From: Neomelitea salexigens DSM 19753
GTDB taxonomy: Bacteria; Pseudomonadota; Gammaproteobacteria; Pseudomonadales; Spongiibacteraceae
Direction: 5' to 3'
Length of the DNA: 64,000 nt
Assembly (NCBI RefSeq): GCF_000422345.1
Contig: NZ_AULP01000002.1
Location: forward strand, 248,001-312,000
Part shown: positions 1 to 7,966 of the stretch, in pieces
How the letters are laid out: the number at the start of each line of letters is the position of its first letter
Numbering within the stretch: the first letter of the stretch is position 1
Position numbers and translations under genes: made by a program
Notes under the pieces: model-generated
Told to the model about the DNA's origin: nothing
Database searches by the model: none
The model's input: only the letters and a program-made list of their open reading frames with translations

Positions 1-1124
1 CCAAGACTGCCATCGTCATCGCTCAACCCCAGCTCCGTGGCAAACTCCATTCGCGCGAATACCGGGCGACCCAACCACTGCTCGCGCAGGGTGTAGCGCG
101 CACCGAGCTCCAGAGACACGAAGCGTTCCTCCAAAAGCGCATCGCCACCGGCTTGGGGCTCAATGCGTGAGTCCACATAGGAGAGGCGCTCAAAGACATT
201 AAAACGACGCAGGGGGTTGCTAAACAGCAGTTGCTCACCACGCAGACTTGCCTGCTGAATCTCGGCATCCAGCGGCAGTGTCAGCACCTGCTGTTGAATA
301 GGGCAACTAATCAATGGCGGCAGGCAAAACCCACCCCCGCTGCTCGTTACGACAACCTCGGGGGCGCGCTCATAACGAATATAGGATAGATCAATGCCGT
401 AGAGCCCGTAGCGTAACGGCTGGTCGACGCTGACCTCGACTTGCTGGTAATCATCGCCATCACCAGTTTCACCCCAGTCGCGAATAACCGTTTGCGCATT
501 GGCCTTCAGTTCGGTGCCAGTGGCAAAACGGTGGGCAAGACCCACACGGGCAAAATATCGCCCCAAAAACCGGCTACCGCGGTTATTGAGCTCCACATCA
601 ACATCCGTGGCATCGCTATCGGCAGCCTCGCGCTCTACGAAGTCCAGAATCACCTCATTGTCTGCATGGGCCTCGTAGCTAATGCTGTACTCCAGCCCCG
701 CTCGCTCCGCGTATATCGACGCGGGCACCCGAGCGCGGTCAAACTCGTGCAGTTGCAGGTTGTCATCACCTACCAGGCCAGAGAAAAAGTGGGTGAGCAA
801 GGGCGCACCTCGAAGGCCCTTCACACGATTTTGAGAGACCATTACCGTCACGGTGTCGCCAAGCCGGAAATAACTCAGCCCCACTAACAGGTGCCCCATA
901 TTGTAGTAGCGGCGACTCAATGCGGTGATCGCCGCAGAGGGGCTATCTGCGCCGTCCAGGATCGCCTGCAGCTGCGCCTCTGAAAGGTAAGGCGCTTCCT
1001 GAACACGCAGCAACACACCGTTAATCTCCCGCTGCACGTAGCTACCTTGGTATTGTTTCGCAAACTCGACTTGTTGTTGCGTCGCCAGCTGCGGCGGCAT
1101 CACGGGTGGCAAATCAATTGCCAT
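1..1124 (-). CDS. TpsB/ShlB-FhaC-like outer-membrane protein, 3' end cut by the window
   Basis: Open from an ATG at 1124 to the window edge, at least 374 residues. The ATG follows an AAGGAGAAAG ribosome site. Residues about 20-110 read like a POTRA-type region. This leads into amphipathic beta strands, including a stretch around residues 165-200 with LNNRGSRFLGRY, which resembles the start of the barrel in two-partner-secretion transporters. Strands of alternating polar and aromatic residues continue to the edge. Such proteins secrete or assemble a partner across the outer membrane. Oddly, the N-terminus begins MAIDLPPVMPPQ with no signal peptide, and an in-frame stop lies shortly upstream, so no better start is visible. 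The gene follows an OmpA-family gene by 38 bases and is probably cotranscribed with it. The family call is inferred from pattern only. Confidence 0.6.
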   Translation of the reverse strand, partial: MAIDLPPVMPPQLATQQQVEFAKQYQGSYVQREINGVLLRVQEAPYLSEAQLQAILDGADSPSAAITALSRRYYNMGHLLVGLSYFRLGDTVTVMVSQNRVKGLRGAPLLTHFFSGLVGDDNLQLHEFDRARVPASIYAERAGLEYSISYEAHADNEVILDFVEREAADSDATDVDVELNNRGSRFLGRYFARVGLAHRFATGTELKANAQTVIRDWGETGDGDDYQQVEVSVDQPLRYGLYGIDLSYIRYERAPEVVVTSSGGGFCLPPLISCPIQQQVLTLPLDAEIQQASLRGEQLLFSNPLRRFNVFERLSYVDSRIEPQAGGDALLEERFVSLELGARYTLREQWLGRPVFARMEFATELGLSDDDGSL

Positions 1125-1162
1125 GTTCTTTCTCCTTAAACTGGAATTATCGGTATCACTAA

Positions 1163-2008
1163 CTATTCAGCTTGCAGGCGAAGCTCAACACGACGGTTGC
1201 GCGCCGGCTCGGCTGAACTTACCGGCTGCGCTTCGCCATACCCTCTTGCTCGCAAACGCTCACCGCTAACCCCTTTGCTTATTAAGTAGTCGCGAACGGC
1301 TCCCGCACGGCGCTCGGACAGGCGAAGGTTATAGGCCTCGCTGCCCGAACTATCGGTATGACCGGCAATTTCAATGCGCCCCGAAGGCGCTTCACGCAGG
1401 ACATCCACCACCAAATTCAACACGGCTTTCGCAGACGGACTCAACTGCCAGCGGCCACTGGCAAAATGCACCCCATCCAGACGCAATGGGCTTGCCGATT
1501 CCAAATGACAGCCATTAGCCATTACCCGATGTGACGGCGGTGTGCTTCGGCATTGGTCGTCGCGGTCACAGACGCCATCACCATCGCCGTCACGGCAATC
1601 GAGAGGGCCGGTCTGGGCATAGGCAACTTCATAGCGGGGGTCACGGTACTCCACCTCACCCAGCGCCGGCTGATCACCGCCCTCGGCAAGGGGTCCTGCC
1701 ACCAGCGCTTGGCTCGCCGGCGCATCCATCTCCGCCAGCTGGGAGCGCTCGCGCTCAGACATTCCCAACCCAGCAGGGGCTACCGGTGCCATAGAAACTG
1801 AGCCTCCCGACAAGGAGGCGTCGAGCGCCAACACGGTTTCGTCCAGAGCCAGCCCTGTTGTATCGCTCACTGCTGTTAACACCGGCAGCAGGCCTAATGC
1901 TCGGCTCAGGTCTGCCAATAAACCAGCGTGAACAGGTGCGCTGCTGCACGCCAAAACCAGGCCGATAACCAGCAAACGTTGGCGACAAAAAGGGCTGAAC
2001 ATGGGCAC
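1163..2008 (-). CDS. OmpA-family protein with C-terminal peptidoglycan-binding domain
   Basis: 281 residues. An N-terminal signal peptide (hydrophobic LLVIGLVLACSSAPVHA) ends near residue 28; Met3 is an alternative start. Residues about 135-152 hold an acidic calcium-binding-like stretch, DCRDGDGDGVCDRDDQC, of the thrombospondin type 3 kind common in OmpA proteins. Residues about 170-281 form an OmpA/MotB domain with IEIAGHTDSSGSEAYN and a closing NRRVELRLQ, the segments that bind diaminopimelate of peptidoglycan. The middle is low-complexity rather than an eight-strand barrel, so it is more likely a periplasmic anchor than a porin. It lies just upstream of the TpsB-like gene on the same strand, suggesting a joint envelope role (inference). 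Confidence 0.8.
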   Translation of the reverse strand: MPMFSPFCRQRLLVIGLVLACSSAPVHAGLLADLSRALGLLPVLTAVSDTTGLALDETVLALDASLSGGSVSMAPVAPAGLGMSERERSQLAEMDAPASQALVAGPLAEGGDQPALGEVEYRDPRYEVAYAQTGPLDCRDGDGDGVCDRDDQCRSTPPSHRVMANGCHLESASPLRLDGVHFASGRWQLSPSAKAVLNLVVDVLREAPSGRIEIAGHTDSSGSEAYNLRLSERRAGAVRDYLISKGVSGERLRARGYGEAQPVSSAEPARNRRVELRLQAE

Positions 2009-2176
2009 TCTCTGTTGTTTTCAATAACGCGAATAGGAACGACGGTACGTCGCTCCAGCCCAATCGGGCTGATGACAGCGACATTATGCGGCAACAATGA
2101 GCAAAAGGCAGCTTCGGTCTGGGGTTTGGGGCATTTCCGCCGGGCGTTGCAGCTCCTAAGCCCTATTGCTCAGGAC

Positions 2177-2923
2177 TTAGCTGCGCAATAGCTTTTGCTT
2201 GGCCTGCGCGAACTCGTCATCGGTAAGGCTGCCGGAGCGGTGCATGCCCTCTAACTCTTTGAGCGAGTCTGCCAGCGCCTCCCCCTCGTCTGGCGCAATT
2301 TCCTGCTCGGCGGCCTCGCTCAAGCCCAACCACTGCCCCAGTTTGCGGAATATGCGCGCAATGCCACGCCACAATTTCGGCAGCAGCCAAATCAGCAATA
2401 GCAGGAACAGCACAAATAGAATCAGGAACACCAGCGGGTGATTCACGGCCATCCACAAACCACCTAGCACGGCGACATCCTCGCCGATCGAGGCCGCCCA
2501 ATTGCTTACTGGTTCTGGCGAGGTATTGATCAGCATACGGCTGCTGGCTTTCGCAGCGTGGGTTACCGACGTCACCGAGCCGCCGACAATGCCTGCAGCA
2601 AGTTGTAGTGCCGGGCTCACATCACCCAGTGAATTAGCCGCCAGTAGGGCCCCAGCGGGAATACGGATAAACGTATGCAGCGCGTCCCAGCCGGTATCAA
2701 CACCGGGAATTTTATCGGCGAAGAATTCCACCCCGTACATCAGGCCCGCAGCCATAATTACTGCCGGGTCTTGCACGACCTGTAAATTCTCAGGCAATAC
2801 GATGCCGCCACTGGCACCGCCCAAGCCCAACACCAAAATTGCCGCATAGAGATTCAAGCCACTGGCCCATGCCACCCCCATGGTCAGTGATATCAGGCTA
2901 ATTAGCTGTTGATACTCATCCAC
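2177..2923 (-). CDS. DUF4126 membrane protein with C-terminal SHOCT motif
   Basis: 248 residues. Several hydrophobic glycine/alanine-rich helices fill residues 1-130, and one strong membrane segment (PLVFLILFVLFLLLLIWLLP) lies near residues 163-182. The first part matches the DUF4126 family pattern, whose function is unknown. The last 30 residues (LKELEGMHRSGSLTDDEFAQAKQKLL) form a SHOCT helix, a short oligomerisation motif often found at protein ends. A GAGGAAAG ribosome site precedes the ATG at 2923. It is on the same strand as the OmpA gene but about 170 bases upstream, so it may be a separate unit. The physiological role cannot be stated. Confidence 0.75.
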   Translation of the reverse strand: MDEYQQLISLISLTMGVAWASGLNLYAAILVLGLGGASGGIVLPENLQVVQDPAVIMAAGLMYGVEFFADKIPGVDTGWDALHTFIRIPAGALLAANSLGDVSPALQLAAGIVGGSVTSVTHAAKASSRMLINTSPEPVSNWAASIGEDVAVLGGLWMAVNHPLVFLILFVLFLLLLIWLLPKLWRGIARIFRKLGQWLGLSEAAEQEIAPDEGEALADSLKELEGMHRSGSLTDDEFAQAKQKLLRS

Positions 2924-3083
2924 TTGTCTTTCCTCGACCAGGCCAACAGATTTGCTGCAATATCCCCCTACCCGGCATCGGCGCGGGGGGATATCAGCCG
3001 TTATTCTGCGCAGTCACCAACATACTGAGAATAGGCGCGAAAAGCCACGCCGTCAGCCAGTGACCTCATGCGTCACCCAAATC

Positions 3084-3096
3084 GACCGGAACGGTC
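3084..3096. promoter_or_regulatory. Palindromic operator candidate (GACCG-GAA-CGGTC)
   Basis: Perfect 5-bp arms around a 3-base centre, 55 bases before the start of the DUF2889 gene. Size and base content resemble operators of TetR-family repressors. No such regulator is encoded in the window, so the ligand and regulator are unknown. Confidence 0.4.
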
Positions 3097-3150
3097 AATC
3101 ACTGCGCGCGCAGAGCGGGTAGTATCAAGGGTTGAGCTTGGAGAAATACC

Positions 3151-3933
3151 ATGTCGACCTACAACAGTTATCCAGAGAACCCCAACTACGGAAGCGGCTG
3201 CTTTCGCCGCCGAATACAGCTGCGCGCCTCTGAGTTTCAGGTGGTTGCCGAATTGGAAGACCACAACCACGGTTTTCGTTTAACGTTGGACCACGACGGC
3301 AGCACGGTAACCGCCATCAACGCCGAGACACTGCGCATTCCTTTTTCGACCTGCCCAGGCGCCGTTACGCCACTGCAGGGCTTGGTGGGTTTGCCCGTCA
3401 CGCAAGACAGCCAGGTACTGCTTGCCCACAGCAATCCAACCGCCAATTGCACCCACCTCTACGACCTCTGTCTGCTCGCCATTGCTCAGGCAGCACGCGG
3501 TGAAGGTGAGCGGGTTTACGATATGCGCATCGATGATGAAACCGGTGAGCAAGGTGGTATTGCCGAAGTCCGCGTCAACGACGAGCTGGTGCACCGCTGG
3601 CGCTGCCGTGATTGGACAATTCTCGAGCCCGCTGAATTCGCGGGGAATGTCTTGTTCAAAGGCTTTACGGCCTGGGCCGGTCGCGCATTTCAGGGGGAGG
3701 AGCAACGCGCCGCCTTCGCCTTACAGAAGGCCTACTTTGTTTCCAGCGCGCGGCGATACGACCTGGAAGCAATGGCCGGCGAGGCGGCTAATGATTCGCG
3801 AGAGGTTATGTATGGCGCCTGCTATACCTATACCTCACCACAAATAGAACAGGCCTATCGTGTGGCCGGCACTGTGCGGGATTTCAGTCATGCCGAGCAG
3901 CACTTGTTAACGTTCAAGGACGTAACACCTTGA
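3151..3933 (+). CDS. DUF2889 domain-containing protein
   Basis: 260 residues. The ATG at 3151 follows a GGAGAAATACC ribosome site. Residues 20-115 fit the DUF2889 pattern: an RRRIQLRAS opening, then VVAELEDHNHGFRLTL, then an FSTCPGAVTPLQGLVG segment with a conserved cysteine. No signal peptide or membrane segment is visible, so it is probably cytoplasmic. The family has no established function. It has been seen near lipid or aromatic degradation genes, but nothing beside it here is diagnostic. The GACCG palindrome just upstream suggests ligand-controlled repression (inference). Confidence 0.7.
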   Translation: MSTYNSYPENPNYGSGCFRRRIQLRASEFQVVAELEDHNHGFRLTLDHDGSTVTAINAETLRIPFSTCPGAVTPLQGLVGLPVTQDSQVLLAHSNPTANCTHLYDLCLLAIAQAARGEGERVYDMRIDDETGEQGGIAEVRVNDELVHRWRCRDWTILEPAEFAGNVLFKGFTAWAGRAFQGEEQRAAFALQKAYFVSSARRYDLEAMAGEAANDSREVMYGACYTYTSPQIEQAYRVAGTVRDFSHAEQHLLTFKDVTP

Positions 3934-4021
3934 GTGAGCCATACCCGCCTGCGGCCAGCCATTACAGCGATAGGCACAATTACGAATATTGTGACATGGG
4001 GGCAATGGCTATAGTGGAATC

Positions 4022-4116
4022 ATGTTTAACAGCGACCGCTTCAACGCTAGCAGTCGCTAACAAACGTCTCCATAGTAGCACCCCCGCTTGGCACCCATTT
4101 GATGGGTGCTTTTTTT
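4022..4116 (+). ncRNA. Candidate small RNA ending in a strong terminator
   Basis: A TATAGT box at 4010-4015, with TTGTGA about 15 bases before it, precedes a stretch of roughly 95 bases ending in a textbook intrinsic terminator. The interval contains only a 12-codon frame (ATG 4023, MFNSDRFNASSR). It may be a small RNA, a tiny peptide transcript, or simply the 3' end of the DUF2889 transcript. Nothing matches a known RNA family by eye, and the spacing of the promoter boxes is short. Confidence 0.3.
4091..4116 (+). terminator. Intrinsic terminator
   Basis: 8-bp perfect stem GCACCCAT / ATGGGTGC with a 3-base loop, followed by seven T residues. It ends plus-strand transcription before the opposing SIMPL-domain gene. 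Confidence 0.85.
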
Positions 4117-4130
4117 ATGCCCATCGCGCG

Positions 4131-4829
4131 CTAGTCGAGCAAAAACACCAGCGACAAGCGCGACGACACGGTTTCTTTCCCCAGCAGCATCGGCGCATCG
4201 GCACTGGCTTTCGCTTCCATCATCATCACGCCGGGATTGCCACGCGGCACCGCTGGCGCACTGCTCGCGTCAATGCGGTACACCTTGCCCAGCTTACGGC
4301 CCAGATTGTTGGCCAGCAACGTCGCCCGCTGGCGAGCGTCAGCCACCGCGGCAAGCAGGGCACGCTCGGCCAATACGTCGCGATCGGCGACAACAAATTG
4401 CACCTGGCCCAATTCAGTGATGCCCGCCGCCATCAAGCCATCCACAAGATCCCCATAGCGACTCAGGTCAGCCAGCGAAATATCGACATGGCGTTCGACC
4501 CGCTGTCCCCGCAACCTGCGCTTACCGTCCTCCCAGACATAGTCGGGGTGAACTCGGATCTGCGATGCACGAATAGCCGTGTCGGCAATGTCTTGAGCGC
4601 GCGCGGCCGCGAGTACCGCCGCCACGCGTCGGTCGACGTTGGCTTTTGCGGCAGAAGCCGTGCTCTGCGTGTCAGACACCTGAAGACGCAATTCGGCGCT
4701 ATCGGGCAACGCTTCAACTTCACCGTAGCCCTGCACAACAATATGGGGATCATCGGGGAGCGCCGACGCCAACAGTGGCAAAGGCAGACACACCGACAGG
4801 CTCAGCAGTACATTTCGCAACAATTTCAT
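4131..4829 (-). CDS. SIMPL-domain (DUF541) periplasmic protein
   Basis: 232 residues from ATG 4829. This start is chosen because an AGAAGGAAG ribosome site lies about 9 bases upstream and because it puts a clean signal peptide (MKLLRNVLLSLSVCLPLPLLASA) at the N-terminus. A longer frame exists upstream without that support. The mature part follows the SIMPL pattern: IVVQGYGEVEALPDSAELRLQV at the start, a DIADTAIRASQIRVHPDY segment, then LADARQRA-type helices. Related proteins (E. coli YggE) are periplasmic and linked to oxidative-stress tolerance, but the chemistry is unknown. It is a single gene convergent with the upstream plus-strand unit. Confidence 0.8.
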   Translation of the reverse strand: MKLLRNVLLSLSVCLPLPLLASALPDDPHIVVQGYGEVEALPDSAELRLQVSDTQSTASAAKANVDRRVAAVLAAARAQDIADTAIRASQIRVHPDYVWEDGKRRLRGQRVERHVDISLADLSRYGDLVDGLMAAGITELGQVQFVVADRDVLAERALLAAVADARQRATLLANNLGRKLGKVYRIDASSAPAVPRGNPGVMMMEAKASADAPMLLGKETVSSRLSLVFLLD

Positions 4830-4947
4830 GGGACTGGGCTTCCTTCTCTGAATCATTCCATAATCACACCGGCGGCAATGCCCCGGACAATAATATGACG
4901 CCGCGATAAACGTGCGTCACCACCACTCATCAAGCGGGAGAACAACA

Positions 4948-6396
4948 ATGAACAGTCAGGTTGACAACAGCGCAGCAGAAAATATCCAGTGCATCCTAAA
5001 CAAGCAACGCAATGCCTACATTGCCGGCGGCGCCGTCAGCGCCGAAACTCGCATCGACAGACTGACGCGCGCGATCGATTTGATCTTCGACAACCGCGAC
5101 GACATCGTCGCGACCCTGAGTGAAGACTTCGGCCACCGCAGCAGCCATCAGTCACTGATGTCTGACATCTATGCCACTATCGAGTGCTTGAAGCACAGCA
5201 AAAAGCACCTCAAAAAATGGATGAAGCACGAAAAACGCAAAGCCCCCTTTCCAATGAATCTGTTAGGTGGCAAGGCGCGTGTCGAATACCAGCCCGTGGG
5301 CGTTGTCGGCATTATCGGCACTTGGAATTTCCCCATTAATACGATCTTTTCACCGCTGGCGGGCGTGCTGGCCGCAGGCAACCGAGCGATGATTAAATGC
5401 TCGGAAGTCACACCCAAAACCGGAGAGCTGGTGGAAAAACTGGTTGCCAAATATTTTAAAGAAGATGAGCTGGTTGCCATCAACGGCGGTCCCGATGTGG
5501 GCGCCAGCTTCTCAGCGGCCCCCTTCGACCACATTATCTTCACCGGCGCGACCTCCATTGCTCGTCATATTATGCGCGCCGCCGCCGACAACCTAACGCC
5601 GGTCACGCTGGAGCTGGGCGGCAAGTCACCGGTGATCATCAGCGACAGCTACGCGCTACAAGAAGCGGCCGAGCGTATTGTGAACGGCAAAATTCTCAAC
5701 GTTGGCCAGGTCTGCCTATCACCAGATTATGTGTTTGTGCCAGAAGCGAAGCTTGAAGACTTTATCAGCGCGGTAATGAACCACCTGAGCAGCCTGTTTC
5801 CCTCGCTGCTGGATAATGCGGATTACACGTCCGTGGTCAATGGCCGCCACTTCCAGCGTCTGCAAAGCTATTTGGCTGACGCGCGCGAACAAGGTGCTGA
5901 CGTTCGCGAGTTCAATCCTGCGAATGAAAACTTCGACCGGCAGGATGGCACTCACAAACTGCCGTTAACCGTCATTGTTAATCCCAGTGACGAGCTCAAG
6001 GTCATGCAAGAGGAGCTTTTCGGCCCCATTCTTTGCGTGAAGAGTTACCGCAAGCTCGACGACTGTCTGGACTACATTAATGCCCGCCCCCGGCCCCTGG
6101 CGTTGTACTACTTTGGCAAAGACGATGCCGAGCAGCGGCGGATTCTCGACCACAGCATTAGCGGCGCAGTGACCATTAACGACGTTATCTTCCATGTTAG
6201 TTGTGAAGACCTGCCCTTTGGCGGCATTGGCCCTAGCGGCATGGGCAACTACCATGGCGTCGATGGCTTCCGCACATTTAGCCACGCTAAAGCGGTCTAT
6301 AAACAGAGTAATCTCAACTTTCAAAAGCTGGGGGGCATGCTGCCACCCTACGGTGACAAGGCCGACAAAACACTGAACGCCATGATCCGTAAGTAG
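4948..6396 (+). CDS. Aldehyde dehydrogenase, coniferyl-aldehyde-dehydrogenase type
   Basis: 482 residues from ATG 4948, which follows a GCGGGAGAACAAC ribosome site; an in-frame ATG at 4912 lacks one. Class 3-like ALDH fold. The cofactor region is GVVGIIGTWNFPINT near residue 110. The catalytic glutamate is in LELGGKSPV (about residue 215) and the nucleophile cysteine in NVGQVCLSPDY (about residue 250). The FGPILCV and FGGIGPSGMGNYHG segments are intact. It oxidises an aldehyde to the acid with NAD(P). Proteins of this subfamily are annotated as coniferyl aldehyde dehydrogenases, but many act on medium-chain or aromatic aldehydes, so the substrate is uncertain. It stands alone and is followed by a GC-rich hairpin. 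Confidence 0.85.
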   Translation: MNSQVDNSAAENIQCILNKQRNAYIAGGAVSAETRIDRLTRAIDLIFDNRDDIVATLSEDFGHRSSHQSLMSDIYATIECLKHSKKHLKKWMKHEKRKAPFPMNLLGGKARVEYQPVGVVGIIGTWNFPINTIFSPLAGVLAAGNRAMIKCSEVTPKTGELVEKLVAKYFKEDELVAINGGPDVGASFSAAPFDHIIFTGATSIARHIMRAAADNLTPVTLELGGKSPVIISDSYALQEAAERIVNGKILNVGQVCLSPDYVFVPEAKLEDFISAVMNHLSSLFPSLLDNADYTSVVNGRHFQRLQSYLADAREQGADVREFNPANENFDRQDGTHKLPLTVIVNPSDELKVMQEELFGPILCVKSYRKLDDCLDYINARPRPLALYYFGKDDAEQRRILDHSISGAVTINDVIFHVSCEDLPFGGIGPSGMGNYHGVDGFRTFSHAKAVYKQSNLNFQKLGGMLPPYGDKADKTLNAMIRK

Positions 6397-6404
6397 CGCC
6401 CTGT

Positions 6405-6428
6405 GCGGCCGCCCGAAACGGCGGCCGC
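6405..6428 (+). terminator. GC-rich hairpin after the aldehyde dehydrogenase gene
   Basis: 9-bp perfect stem GCGGCCGCC / GGCGGCCGC with a 6-base loop, starting 9 bases after the stop codon. The following T-tract is weak (ATTTCC), so termination may be partial. Confidence 0.55.
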
Positions 6429-6542
6429 ATTTCCTGAAAATAGTCCTTCTCCTTCCCCCCAGTGTTCGCGCATAATCCGCGCATTATGCTAGGGTCAACG
6501 CTATAACCCTTTATACCGTCAATACAGCGTGAGGCTTATCGC

Positions 6543-6989
6543 TTGGCAGCTCCTCTAACAACACAAAGCGTTCTTGGCTGGCGAGAATGGGTTGGCCTGC
6601 CCGACCTGGGCATCAGCCACCTGAAGGCGAAAGTCGATACCGGCGCCCGCAGTTCGTCCCTCCACGCCTTCGACATTCAAACCTTCGACCGCGACGGCAA
6701 GCCATGGGTGAAATTTAAAGTACACCCTCAGCAACATGACGACACTGAAACGGTCTCCTGCGAAGCCGAAATTAAAGACTATCGCCAGGTGACGGACTCC
6801 GGCGGTCACCGCAGCATGCGTTACGTAATCGAAACGACCCTTGCGCTCGGCGATCAGCAGTTGTCTATCGAGATGACCCTGGCCGACCGCTCTGACATGC
6901 TGTTTCGAATGCTAATTGGGCGCACGGCAATGAAAAACTATATTGTCGACCCCAGTCGCTCTTACTGTGCGAGCGAGCCCCAGCCTTAA
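6543..6989 (+). CDS. RimB-like putative ATP-dependent zinc protease (retropepsin-like)
   Basis: 148 residues. The only sensible start is TTG 6543, 8 bases after a GAGG ribosome site; a nearby GTG is out of frame. The protein is the short single-domain form of the family annotated as ATP-dependent zinc protease. It has [12 protein letters not shown] near residue 30, a D-T-G-A motif like that of retropepsins, and [19 protein letters not shown] near the C-terminus. No zinc-protease HExxH motif is present, so the traditional name is doubtful. It is followed 37 bases later by rimK, the partner with which this family is linked in the Pseudomonas rim operon. Confidence 0.75.
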   Translation: MAAPLTTQSVLGWREWVGLPDLGISHLKAKVDTGARSSSLHAFDIQTFDRDGKPWVKFKVHPQQHDDTETVSCEAEIKDYRQVTDSGGHRSMRYVIETTLALGDQQLSIEMTLADRSDMLFRMLIGRTAMKNYIVDPSRSYCASEPQP

Positions 6990-7026
6990 CCCACTGCGCA
7001 CCGAAGGTGCACGGAGAGTACCGACT

Positions 7027-7932
7027 ATGAAAATCGCCATACTGTCACGCAATAGCCGCCTTTACTCTACCCGGCGACTGGTCGAAGCCTGCAAGGAAAG
7101 GGGCCACGAAGTGCGTGTGCTCGATACACTCAAATGCTATATGGAGCTGAGCTCTAACGAGCCTGCGGTGTGGTACAAGGGCGAAAAGCTGGAAGATTTC
7201 GACGCCATTATTCCGCGCATCGGCGCCTCTATCACGACCTATGGTTTGGCGGTTATCCGCCAGTTCGAAATGATGGGCACCTACAGCCTGACAGAGTCGG
7301 TAGCGCTGGGGCGCTCCCGCGATAAATTGCGCGCCCTGCAATTAATGTCTCGCAAAAATATCGGCATGCCCGTAACCAGCTTCGCCCACGACGTGCACAA
7401 CACCAAGGAACTCATTAAATTGGTGGGCGGCGCACCGGTCGTCGTCAAACTGCTCGCGGGCACTCAAGGGCGGGGCGTGGTGTTAGCAGAAACCGCCAAG
7501 GCCGCAGAAAGTGTTATCGATGCGTTTCGCGAGCTCAAAGCCGATTTTCTCGTCCAGGAGTTCATCAAAGAGGCGGGCGGCTCGGATGTCCGCTGCTTGG
7601 TCATCGGTCGCAAAGTGGTGGCGGCCATGCAGCGCACCGCAGCGAGCGGCGAGTTTCGCTCCAACCTTCATCGCGGGGGCAGCGCCGAATTAACCAAGCT
7701 GACGCCGGCGGAGCGCGCCACAGCGGTCAAGGCCGCGCAAATTATGGGCCTGAATGTCGCCGGGGTGGATATATTGCGCTCCTCGCGTGGCCCTCTGGTT
7801 ATGGAAGTCAACTCCTCCCCCGGACTGGAAGGAATTGAGAATGCTAGCCGCAAAAATGTTGCTGGCGAAATCGTGAAGTTTATCGAAGAGAATGCTGGCC
7901 CCAATAAAACTAAAACACGTGGACGAGGCTAA
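7027..7932 (+). CDS. rimK: RimK, alpha-L-glutamate ligase (ribosomal protein S6 modification)
   Basis: 301 residues from ATG 7027, preceded by CGGAGAG. An upstream in-frame start would overlap the preceding gene and add an unrelated N-terminus. ATP-grasp ligase: the N-terminal domain opens MKIAILSRN, the lysine segment [14 protein letters not shown] is near residue 140, [16 protein letters not shown] near 178, and metal-binding [14 protein letters not shown] near 260. RimK adds glutamate residues to the C-terminus of ribosomal protein S6 and in Pseudomonas responds to cyclic di-GMP. It is the middle gene of a three-gene operon with the RimB-like and desuccinylase-like genes. Confidence 0.93.
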   Translation: MKIAILSRNSRLYSTRRLVEACKERGHEVRVLDTLKCYMELSSNEPAVWYKGEKLEDFDAIIPRIGASITTYGLAVIRQFEMMGTYSLTESVALGRSRDKLRALQLMSRKNIGMPVTSFAHDVHNTKELIKLVGGAPVVVKLLAGTQGRGVVLAETAKAAESVIDAFRELKADFLVQEFIKEAGGSDVRCLVIGRKVVAAMQRTAASGEFRSNLHRGGSAELTKLTPAERATAVKAAQIMGLNVAGVDILRSSRGPLVMEVNSSPGLEGIENASRKNVAGEIVKFIEENAGPNKTKTRGRG

Positions 7933-7966
7933 ATTTAGCCACCACATCGCTCTGGAGCCGAACTGA

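Noticed and set aside
441-887. Plus-strand frame opposite the TpsB-like gene
   Set aside because: Antisense to a better supported gene with coherent barrel strands.
3930-4898. Long plus-strand open frame of about 320 codons
   Set aside because: It lies opposite the SIMPL-domain gene, crosses a strong terminator, and its product is a His/Arg-rich antisense artefact with no ribosome site.
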